In this document: positions 45,196 to 52,644 of the stretch, piece by piece
Layout of the letters: every line of letters begins with the position of its first letter
How positions within the stretch are numbered: position 1 is the first letter of the stretch
Source of the DNA: Hahellaceae bacterium
GTDB lineage: Bacteria; Pseudomonadota; Gammaproteobacteria; Pseudomonadales; Oleiphilaceae
DNA: 64,000 nucleotides
Reading direction: 5' to 3'
Assembly: GCA_016716085.1 (NCBI GenBank)
Contig: JADJWY010000031.1
Span: 1-64,000, forward strand
Position numbers and translations under genes: made by a program
Notes under the pieces: generated by a model
The model's database searches: none
The model's input: only the letters and a program-made list of their open reading frames with translations
Told to the model about the DNA's origin: nothing

Positions 45196-45340
45196 GATGT
45201 CGCTCCCTGTCAGTCCTGGGGTTTTTCCACTGCAACCCTCTTTACTCTGCCTAACAATGATACAGGTCGGTCGGGAGGGTGGCCAGTCGCCTTTTCGTGC
45301 GAGTGTGAGAAAATAAGATCTGATCACAAATTGAGCTATT

Positions 45341-45353
45341 TTGGTCAGACCAA
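45341..45353. promoter_or_regulatory. PdhR-type operator 1
   Basis: TTGGTCAGACCAA is a perfect palindrome fitting TTGGT-N3-ACCAA, the known PdhR site pattern. It is 26 bases (centre to centre) upstream of a second site, before pdhR. Confidence 0.75.
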
Positions 45354-45365
45354 TCCGTGTGATGG

Positions 45366-45380
45366 AATGGTATTACCATT
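45366..45380. promoter_or_regulatory. PdhR-type operator 2
   Basis: AATGGTATTACCATT is a perfect palindrome with the same TGGT-N3-ACCA core. It touches the proposed -35 element of pdhR, so binding would block the promoter. This predicts autorepression relieved by pyruvate. Confidence 0.75.
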
Positions 45381-45406
45381 GCAAAAAGCTTGTGCTAGTC
45401 TATCCC
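45379..45406 (+). promoter_or_regulatory. Probable pdhR-aceEF promoter
   Basis: TTGCAA (45379-45384) and TATCCC (45401-45406) are 16 bases apart, 27 bases before the ATG. The -35 is good and the -10 weak, as expected for a promoter overlapped by an operator. Confidence 0.45.
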
Positions 45407-45432
45407 TAATAACGTTTCAATCGCAGGTATGC

Positions 45433-46245
45433 ATGCCCCCCATCAAGCCGCTCCGGCAGCCCAAACTCAGCGATATTATTCTGAGACATCTTGAGCAGAT
45501 GATTGTCGAAGGCAGCATGAAGCCCGGGCAACGGCTGCCCCCGGAAAGGGAGTTGGCGGTTCAGTTCGAAGTCTCCCGTCCCTCCGTGCGGGAAGCGTTG
45601 CAGAAGCTTGAAGCCAAAGGACTGATCGTCCGGCGTCAGGGGGGGGGCAACTTTGTCACGGATAATTTGGGTGCCTCGTACACCGAGCCTTTATTTGAGC
45701 TGCTGAGTAAGCATCCTGATGCGCAGCAGGATTTGTTGGAGTTTCGTCATGCGCTGGAGGGTGTTGCCGCTTTTCATGCGGCTCAGCGGGCGACATCAGC
45801 TGACTGCGAAATCATTGCCCGGCGTTTCAATGATTGGATGAGTTGTCATCAGGCGTGTGACCCAATCAAGGAGGCCAGAGCTGACACTGAATTTCACCTG
45901 TCGATTGCCGAGGCGGCGCACAATCTGGCGCTTCTTCATACCATGCGAACGATGTTTGCAATGATGCAGCACAGCATGCTTGAGCGTATGCAGGCTTTGT
46001 ATGTGGATGAAGCCTGGCGGCAAAAAGTGCTCGAGCAACATGTTCGTCTGCGCGATGCTGTTTTGGGGCGCGACCCCATTCGTGCGCGTAATGCAGCGCA
46101 GGCGCACTTGGCCTATGTAGGTGAAATGACAGAATTAAAGAGCCGGGTTGAAAGCCGGCATGATCGTGCGCGACGCCGGCTCAGGCAGCTTGATGCCGTG
46201 CTCCCGCGATCGGAACCCATGCCTGTGAAGGGGTTTGACGACTAA
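45433..46245 (+). CDS. pdhR: GntR/FadR-family repressor PdhR
   Basis: PdhR represses pyruvate dehydrogenase genes and is released by pyruvate. It has 270 residues from ATG 45433 (PPIKPLRQPKLSDIILRHLE). The GntR winged helix spans 10-75: MKPGQRLPPERELAVQFEVS, then RPSVREALQKLEAKGLIVRR and GGGNFV. A FadR-type helical effector domain (FCD) follows at about 95-230, with metal-binding-like residues in DTEFHLSIAEAAHN and EQHVRLRDAVLGRDPIRARN. It lies directly upstream of aceE, with two matching operators before it. Confidence 0.93.
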   Translation: MPPIKPLRQPKLSDIILRHLEQMIVEGSMKPGQRLPPERELAVQFEVSRPSVREALQKLEAKGLIVRRQGGGNFVTDNLGASYTEPLFELLSKHPDAQQDLLEFRHALEGVAAFHAAQRATSADCEIIARRFNDWMSCHQACDPIKEARADTEFHLSIAEAAHNLALLHTMRTMFAMMQHSMLERMQALYVDEAWRQKVLEQHVRLRDAVLGRDPIRARNAAQAHLAYVGEMTELKSRVESRHDRARRRLRQLDAVLPRSEPMPVKGFDD

Positions 46246-46334
46246 CTTCCGGGCCTGACAAAACAAGAATTGGCGGCGCAGTTCAGGCTGAACCGTCTGA
46301 CTATCGACAGGGCGCTGATAGGGAGTTGCCTCGC

Positions 46335-48986
46335 ATGTACCATGATGCCGATCCACAGGAAACCCAGGAATGGCTTGAAGCCATTGAATCTGTTCTTGAA
46401 CATGAGGGGGAGTCGCGGGCTGCCTTTCTTCTGACCCGGCTTGCAGAACGAGCCTCACGGTTTGGTACTCAGCTTCCATACTCAACCACAACGCCCTTTC
46501 GTAATACCATTCCGGTTACCAAGGAAGCGCGGATGCCGGGCGACCTGTTCATGGAGCGACGCATTCGCTCGCTGGTTCGATGGAACGCGCTGGTGATGGT
46601 GATGCGGGCCAATAAGCGCCCCGGTGATCTTGGCGGTCATTTGTCTTCGTTTGCCTCGATTGCAACGCTGTACGATGTCGGATTCAATTATTTCTTTCAT
46701 GCCGGGGATGCCAACCGGGAGTCGGACCTGATTTATTTTCAAGGACACACCTCTACGGGGATTTATGCCCGCTCCTTTTTGGAGGGGCGTTTAAGTGTCG
46801 AGCAACTCGACAATTACCGCCGTGAAGTGGATGGGCAAGGTTTGTCGAGCTACCCTCATCCCTGGTTGATGCCCGAGTTCTGGCAATTCCCTACCGTATC
46901 AATGGGCTTAGGTCCTCTGCAGGCGATCTATCAGGCGCATGTCATGAAATATCTGCACAACCGGGAGCTGTGCCAGACACAAGGACGCAAAGTCTGGTGT
47001 TATGTCGGTGACGGAGAGTGCGACGAACCGGAAACGCTAGGCGCCATCGGCATGGCGGGGCGGGAAAAACTCGACAATCTGATTTTTGTCATCAACTGCA
47101 ACCTGCAACGACTTGACGGGCCTGTCAGGGGGAATGGCAAGATCATTCAGGAGCTGGAGAGTATTTTTCGCGGTGCAGGCTGGAATGTTATAAAGGTCGT
47201 CTGGGGGCGCCATTGGGATCCGCTGTTTGAAAAAGACCACAACGGCATCATGCAAAAGCATATGGATCTCACTGTCGACGGCGAAATGCAGAATTACAAG
47301 TCGATGGGGGGGGCGTATACCCGCAAGCATTTCTTTGGTAAAGATCCCGAGATGTTGCGCCTGGTCGAGCATCTTACTGATGAGGATATTGTTAAGCTGA
47401 ATCGGGGTGGTCACGACCCTTACAAAGTCTACGCAGCCTATCACGAAGCGGTGTCTCACAAAGGGCAGCCGACTGTGATTCTCGCGCACACGGTCAAAGG
47501 TTATGGCTTCGGTGACCAGGGGGAAGCCCAGAACACGACGCATCAGCTGAAAAAACTGGATCTTGAGACAGTGAAAAGTTTCCGTGATCGCTTTGGTATT
47601 CCCATCGGCGATGACGAAATTGACCAGTTGCCCTACTATCGGCCTGCACCGGACTCGCAGGAAATGCTCTACATGGCGAAAATGCGACAGAAACTGGGAG
47701 GGTTCCTGCCGCGTCGACGCAAGGACAGTAAGGTCCTGCCTATTCCGGATCTGTCCGCCTTCGAGGCTGTGGTCAAAGGCTCGGGTGATCGGGAGATATC
47801 GACCACCATGGCCTTTGTCCGTGTGCTGAGCGCGTTGCTGAAGGATAAGGTGTTGGGGCCTCGCGTCGTGCCGATTGTGCCTGACGAGGCACGCACCTTT
47901 GGTATGGAGGGCATGTTCAGACAGCTGGGTATATATACCTGTGAAGGTCAGAAATATGTGCCCAATGATTCCAATCAGGTGATGTACTATCGCGAAGATC
48001 GTAAGGGGCAAATTCTGGAGGAGGGGATCAACGAGGCCGGCGCCATGGCTGCCTGGATGGCCGCTGCGACCTCATACAGCACCAACGACTACCCTTTGCT
48101 GCCCTTTTATATCTATTACTCCATGTTTGGTTTTCAACGGACAGGCGACCTGGCCTGGGCGGCGGGGGATATGCGTGCGCGCGGATTCCTGCTGGGCGGT
48201 ACCGCTGGCCGAACCACGCTCAATGGTGAAGGTCTGCAGCATCAGGATGGCCATAGTCACCTCCTGTCTGCCACGATTCCGAACTGCGTGTCGTATGATC
48301 CGACCTTTGGGTATGAAGTTGCGGTCATTGTGCGGGAAGGGCTCAAGCGTATGTATGGTCGCAATGAGAATGTGTACTACTACATCACCTTGATGAACGA
48401 AAATTACGTGCATCCGGAGATGCCTGAGGGTGTAGAGGAAGGCATCATCCGGGGGCTTTATCCGCTTAAAACCGTCGATGCACCTGGACCAAAAGTTCAG
48501 CTGCTGGGTTCTGGCACGATATTGAATGAGTGTATTGCGGCGGCAGACCTTTTGAAGGTGGACTTTGGCGTTTCCAGCGACATTTGGTCCGCCACGAGTT
48601 TTACCGAGTTGGCGCGTGACGGTCATCATGTCCAGCGTTGGAACATGATGCATGCTGAAACCCAGCGGAAAGCGTCTTTTGTGGAGCAGTGTCTTAAAGG
48701 GCGTGAGGGGCCTGTGATTGCGGCAACGGATTATATGCGGCTGTTTGCCGATCAGATCCGTTCATTCGTTCCTCAGTCTCGCTATGTCGTGTTAGGGACG
48801 GACGGGTTCGGGCGGAGTGATACCCGGCAGAAATTGCGACATCATTTCGAAGTTGACCGTTATTTCATTGCGGTCGCGGCCCTTAACGCCCTCGCGCAGG
48901 AGGGTAAAGTCGATCGTGAAAAAGTCACCGAAGCCATCCGCAAGTATGATATCAACCCTGATAAGCCCAATCCGGCCTATTGCTAA
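46335..48986 (+). CDS. aceE: Pyruvate dehydrogenase E1 component
   Basis: AceE is the homodimeric thiamine-diphosphate E1 that decarboxylates pyruvate and acetylates the E2 lipoyl groups. It has 883 residues from ATG 46335 (MYHDADPQETQEWLEAIESV), with AGGGAG ten bases upstream; TTG 46326 is an alternative. The ThDP motif runs from VWCYVGDGECDEPETLG to the N of IFVINCNLQRLDGPVRGN. The catalytic His region is FFHAGDANRESDLIYFQGHT. C-terminal TLMNENYVHPEMPEGVEEGI and VLGTDGFGRSDTRQKLRHHF are typical of the bacterial family. Confidence 0.98.
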   Translation: MYHDADPQETQEWLEAIESVLEHEGESRAAFLLTRLAERASRFGTQLPYSTTTPFRNTIPVTKEARMPGDLFMERRIRSLVRWNALVMVMRANKRPGDLGGHLSSFASIATLYDVGFNYFFHAGDANRESDLIYFQGHTSTGIYARSFLEGRLSVEQLDNYRREVDGQGLSSYPHPWLMPEFWQFPTVSMGLGPLQAIYQAHVMKYLHNRELCQTQGRKVWCYVGDGECDEPETLGAIGMAGREKLDNLIFVINCNLQRLDGPVRGNGKIIQELESIFRGAGWNVIKVVWGRHWDPLFEKDHNGIMQKHMDLTVDGEMQNYKSMGGAYTRKHFFGKDPEMLRLVEHLTDEDIVKLNRGGHDPYKVYAAYHEAVSHKGQPTVILAHTVKGYGFGDQGEAQNTTHQLKKLDLETVKSFRDRFGIPIGDDEIDQLPYYRPAPDSQEMLYMAKMRQKLGGFLPRRRKDSKVLPIPDLSAFEAVVKGSGDREISTTMAFVRVLSALLKDKVLGPRVVPIVPDEARTFGMEGMFRQLGIYTCEGQKYVPNDSNQVMYYREDRKGQILEEGINEAGAMAAWMAAATSYSTNDYPLLPFYIYYSMFGFQRTGDLAWAAGDMRARGFLLGGTAGRTTLNGEGLQHQDGHSHLLSATIPNCVSYDPTFGYEVAVIVREGLKRMYGRNENVYYYITLMNENYVHPEMPEGVEEGIIRGLYPLKTVDAPGPKVQLLGSGTILNECIAAADLLKVDFGVSSDIWSATSFTELARDGHHVQRWNMMHAETQRKASFVEQCLKGREGPVIAATDYMRLFADQIRSFVPQSRYVVLGTDGFGRSDTRQKLRHHFEVDRYFIAVAALNALAQEGKVDREKVTEAIRKYDINPDKPNPAYC

Positions 48987-49001
48987 GACACGGAGAATGA
49001 T

Positions 49002-50567
49002 ATGAGTCTTGTTGAAGTCAATGTGCCGGATATCGGAGGCGCGAGCGATGTCGATATCATTGAAATTTGTGTGAAACCCGGTGATAACGTAACGGTCGAT
49101 CAGTCGCTGATTGTGCTGGAATCCGATAAGGCAACGATGGAGATTCCGTCCCCTCAGTCAGGCGTTGTCGATTCGCTGCTGATCAAGGTCGGGGATAAGG
49201 TGTCCGAAGGTCATCCGATTCTGACGCTGCGTACTGCCGAAAAAGGGGCTATGCCACAGCCGACGGCGGCAGAATCTGTCGCTGTTCCTGTTAATTCTGA
49301 GGTCCGGGTCCCCGACATTGGCGCGGCAAAAGACGTTACCGTTATCGAAGTCCTGGTTAAAGCGGGTGACGAGGTCAACGCCGAGCAGTCGCTGATTGTG
49401 CTGGAGTCTGATAAAGCAACGATGGAGATCCCTGCTCCATTTGCTGGGCGGGTAACGGCCTTGTCGGTTGCGGTAGGCGATAAGGTTAACGAAGGGGATG
49501 TGATCGCGCGCGTGTCGGGTACGGCGCCACCGGCAAGTAAGGTGGTAACTCCAATAGCGTCGGTGGTTACGGAAAATCGCGCCTCAACCGAAACGGGCAC
49601 CTCGAATTCGATTGAGAGCCCCCAGGGGGCGATTCCTCCCCAGCTGCCGGCTCAGGACAATTCAGGGAAAGTACATGCGGGTCCAGCCGTCAGGAAACTG
49701 GCGAGAGAGTTTGGCGTAGATTTGGGGCGTGTATCCGGCTCGGGACCGAAAGGCCGTATCAGCAAAACAGACCTCCAGTCCTTCGTTAAAGCTGGGATGC
49801 AGCAATTGAAGTCGGGTGCGGGTTCAGGCTTTGGTTTGCCATCCGTGAACTTGCCGGACTTCACTGAGTTTGGAACAGTGGAGCGTCGGCCCATGAGCCG
49901 AATTCATCGGGCGACGGCTGAGAATATGGTGCGAAGCTGGCTGACGGTTCCGCATGTGACTCAGTTTGATGAAGCTGATATCACCGATCTGGAAGCGTTT
50001 CGTCAGTCACAGAAAGCAGTTGCCGAGAAGAAGGGGATCAAGCTGTCTCCATTGCCTTTTATCGTCAAGGCCTGTGCCTACGCATTGGAAATGTATCCTC
50101 AATTCAACGTGTCGTTGGATATCGAGCGCAGTGAGGTCATCCAGAAGCGCTATGTGCATATTGGTGTTGCGGTCGACACGCCGGCCGGGTTGGTCGTTCC
50201 CGTAATCCGTGATGCTAACCGAAAAGGTATCTGGGAGCTGGCTAGCGAAATGGCGGAGCTGTCTGGGAAGGCGCGGGACAAGAAATTGAAGCCGGGTGAT
50301 ATGCAAGGGGGGTGCTTTTCCATTTCAAGCCTGGGCAGTATAGGCGGGACGGCGTTTACGCCGATCGTCAATACGCCGGAAGTGGCAATACTGGGTGTGT
50401 CAAAAGCGAGCATGAAGCCCTGGTATTCGGGTGAGGCCTTTGTTCCTCGTCTGTTTTTGCCCTTAAGCCTGTCTTACGATCATCGTGCCATCAACGGCGC
50501 GGAAGCGGCTCGATTTACATCGCTTCTGGCTGAACTGCTGGGGGATTTGCGTCGGTTGCTTTTGTAA
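49002..50567 (+). CDS. aceF: Pyruvate dehydrogenase E2, dihydrolipoyl acetyltransferase
   Basis: AceF forms the core of the pyruvate dehydrogenase complex and transfers acetyl to CoA. It has 521 residues. Two lipoyl domains each carry the ESDKATMEIP site (Lys43 and Lys138). An Ala/Pro-rich linker leads to the E3-binding domain (AGPAVRKLAREFGVDLGRVS, near 230), and the catalytic domain ends LSYDHRAINGAEAARFTSLL. The usual HxxxDG is HRAING here, with Asn for Asp, as in some Pseudomonas/Azotobacter E2p enzymes. It lies 15 bases after aceE. No lpd follows in the window. Confidence 0.98.
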   Translation: MSLVEVNVPDIGGASDVDIIEICVKPGDNVTVDQSLIVLESDKATMEIPSPQSGVVDSLLIKVGDKVSEGHPILTLRTAEKGAMPQPTAAESVAVPVNSEVRVPDIGAAKDVTVIEVLVKAGDEVNAEQSLIVLESDKATMEIPAPFAGRVTALSVAVGDKVNEGDVIARVSGTAPPASKVVTPIASVVTENRASTETGTSNSIESPQGAIPPQLPAQDNSGKVHAGPAVRKLAREFGVDLGRVSGSGPKGRISKTDLQSFVKAGMQQLKSGAGSGFGLPSVNLPDFTEFGTVERRPMSRIHRATAENMVRSWLTVPHVTQFDEADITDLEAFRQSQKAVAEKKGIKLSPLPFIVKACAYALEMYPQFNVSLDIERSEVIQKRYVHIGVAVDTPAGLVVPVIRDANRKGIWELASEMAELSGKARDKKLKPGDMQGGCFSISSLGSIGGTAFTPIVNTPEVAILGVSKASMKPWYSGEAFVPRLFLPLSLSYDHRAINGAEAARFTSLLAELLGDLRRLLL

Positions 50568-50696
50568 GTCATTGTCTTGTGTAGATAACGTGGACGGGTT
50601 ATCGGTTTTTGACTTGTCCACTTGTGATCTGTCAGGGGCTTTGCTAACGTGCGGCCTCATTCCCTGATGATTTTATGATAACAATCTGGTGACGTC

Positions 50697-51506
50697 ATGA
50701 TTGCAAACAAGCGCGTTCGTTGGCTTTCCGCCCTCCTTTTTTCGATTAGCTCCGCCACGGTTTCCGCCGCCTCCCTTAAAGAAGTTGCTGAAGCTGTTAA
50801 AGCACAAGATTACAAAACCGCCCTCGAACAACTGGACGTCCTTGCTAAACAAGGACATCCCGAAGCTGAGTTTTTGCTGGGAATGATGTACCAGTATGGT
50901 CGCGGGGTAGATCAGAGTTTTAAGACCGCTGCAGACTTGTTCCGACGCTCTGCTGATAAAGGTAATAATGCGGCTCAAACAAATCTTGCCCTTATTTTGA
51001 TGAGTGGCCAGCTGGGTAAGAAAGACTATAAAGAAGCGGTCAGGCTGCTTGAAATGGCTGCAGAAAGTGGAAATGCTGGGGCAATTTATAATCTAGGCTT
51101 ACGATACAGCAAAGGAGAGGGCGTACAAAAGGATCCAGCCAAGGCGGTCGAATTGTTTCGTCAGGCTTCTGAGTTAAACAACGCCTTTGCTCAGTACAAC
51201 CTTGCATACAGCTATGTGACCGGTGAAGGGGTTGCAGCCGATAATGTCGAGGCTCTTAAATGGGCGCACGCAAGCGCACAGCAGAGTTTCGGGCAGGCCA
51301 TTGTATTTTATAACTTTTTGGCAAGTAAATCCACACCCGAAGAAATTAAGAAAGGTGACGAGCTTCTGGCGGTATGGGCTAAAGAGAAAGGTGTTGAGGT
51401 TAAACCTGTTCCCGTGGTTGAACTTCAGGACAAAGCCGGTGCAGACGGTGCAGCGGCAGCACCTGCTGAAGGTGCCGCAGCGCCTGCTGAAGCCCCAGCC
51501 AAATAA
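50697..51506 (+). CDS. Exported Sel1-repeat protein
   Basis: Sel1 repeats are TPR-like helical pairs used for protein binding. It has 269 residues. The signal peptide (WLSALLFSISSATVSA) is cleaved near 24. About five repeats span residues 35-205, for example AEFLLGMMYQYGRGVDQSFK, GAIYNLGLRYSKGEGVQKDP and AQYNLAYSYVTGEGVAADNV. The C-terminus is a low-complexity Ala/Pro/Glu tail (ADGAAAAPAEGAAAPAEAPA). It is probably periplasmic. Partner unknown. The DNA is noticeably more A/T-rich than that of its neighbours. Confidence 0.85.
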   Translation: MIANKRVRWLSALLFSISSATVSAASLKEVAEAVKAQDYKTALEQLDVLAKQGHPEAEFLLGMMYQYGRGVDQSFKTAADLFRRSADKGNNAAQTNLALILMSGQLGKKDYKEAVRLLEMAAESGNAGAIYNLGLRYSKGEGVQKDPAKAVELFRQASELNNAFAQYNLAYSYVTGEGVAADNVEALKWAHASAQQSFGQAIVFYNFLASKSTPEEIKKGDELLAVWAKEKGVEVKPVPVVELQDKAGADGAAAAPAEGAAAPAEAPAK

Positions 51507-51678
51507 CCCTGCTGTTTGGCGCTGCTCATGGGATGGCGCCAGACGTTAACTATCGTAAGCCTCTCTCCGAATCCTTCAATCACCTCTGTTTTTCGCCTCC
51601 CTTTTCACCTCATTGCGATTTACCACAAAACGTCTAACCTTTAAGGGACGTCTGTTTCACCTGCATTGGAGTTCGGCC

Positions 51679-52036
51679 ATGAAACGTTGCCTGATTGTGG
51701 ATGACAGTATGGTCTCCCGTATGATGCTGAATGAAATTCTTAAGCGTCATTACCCTGACCTTGTAGTGACGCAAGCGGCATCGCGATGCGGCACTCAAGG
51801 CGATTTCTGATATTCCTGAACTGGATGTGGCGATTCTGGATTTCAATATGCCGGGCATGGATGGCATTGAACTGTCCGATGCCCTGGTTGCAACCGGCAA
51901 GGTACGCAATATGGCATTGCTGACGGCCAATGTTCAGGATGCCGTCAGGGAGCGTGCATTAAAACGGGGCCTGACCTTCCTCAACAAGCCGATCACTGAA
52001 GAACCCATTTGTGGTTTTCTAAAGACGATTCTATGA
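51679..52036 (+). pseudogene. CheY-like response regulator, one-base frameshift
   Basis: ATG 51679 encodes KRCLIVDDSMVSRMMLNEIL, the receiver start with acidic pair DD. After VTQAAS the frame is lost near 51780; adding one G restores GDAALKAISDIPELDVAILD. The phosphoacceptor Asp is in ILDFNMPGMDG, the switch Thr in LLTAN and the Lys in LNKPI. The repaired length, about 119 residues, is a bare receiver with no output domain. Its stop overlaps the start of the CheC-like gene (ATGA). This is the only frameshift I found after 9 kb, so it may be a sequencing error or a real break. Confidence 0.8.
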
Positions 52037-52644
52037 CATTTGAATTAACGCCACTCGAACAGGATGCGCTGACCGAGATTTTTAACCTCGGCATTGGTCG
52101 TGCGGCCAGTGCGCTCAACAAGATGGTTGAAGACGAGGTAATTCTTCGGGTGCCAGAGGTGGTCATCATCCCGCACCATCGGGCAACTGAGTATATTCAG
52201 AATCATGTGGATGACAAAATTACCGCGATCCGTCAGCGCGTGGAAGGTGATTTCAGTGGGAATGCGATTCTACTGTTTCCTAAATCGAATAGCCTGCAAT
52301 TGGTAAGAACACTGCTGAAGGACCAGGTGCCGTTGGACAGCTTGACGGAACTGGAGCAGGAGGCATTATTGGAAGTTGGAAATGTGATGCTGAATGCCTG
52401 CTTTGGGACGGTCACCAATCTTCTGCAGCTGAATATCACCATTTCATTGCCGGAACTGGAGCAGGGTAAGGTGAACGACATTGTGAAGCTTGGGAGTAAA
52501 GATGCCTGGGCACTCATGCTGCAGGTACATTTCAGTTTGCCTAACAAAGACATTGAGGGTTTTGTTTCCTTTATCGCCGATGTGATCTCCATGCAGCACC
52601 TTAAATCCAGTCTGGTCAGGTTCGTCAATCAAATTGGGTCATGA
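52033..52644 (+). CDS. CheC-family phosphatase
   Basis: CheC/CheX/FliY proteins dephosphorylate CheY. It has 203 residues from ATG 52033 overlapping the receiver's stop. Both active-site copies are visible: DALTEIFNLGIGRAASALNK (D-x3-E-x2-N, near residue 12) and EALLEVGNVMLNACFGTVTN (E-x3-E-x2-N, near 113). Two sites make it CheC-like rather than CheX-like. Its coupling to the receiver suggests it acts on that protein's phosphoryl group. Confidence 0.85.
   Translation: MTFELTPLEQDALTEIFNLGIGRAASALNKMVEDEVILRVPEVVIIPHHRATEYIQNHVDDKITAIRQRVEGDFSGNAILLFPKSNSLQLVRTLLKDQVPLDSLTELEQEALLEVGNVMLNACFGTVTNLLQLNITISLPELEQGKVNDIVKLGSKDAWALMLQVHFSLPNKDIEGFVSFIADVISMQHLKSSLVRFVNQIGS

Noticed and set aside
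47037..48011. A 324-codon minus-strand frame over aceE
   Set aside because: Antisense shadow of an intact, conserved gene; no ribosome-binding site or domain.
50463..50660. Minus-strand open frame after aceF
   Set aside because: Overlaps the conserved aceF end, no ribosome-binding site, no domain.
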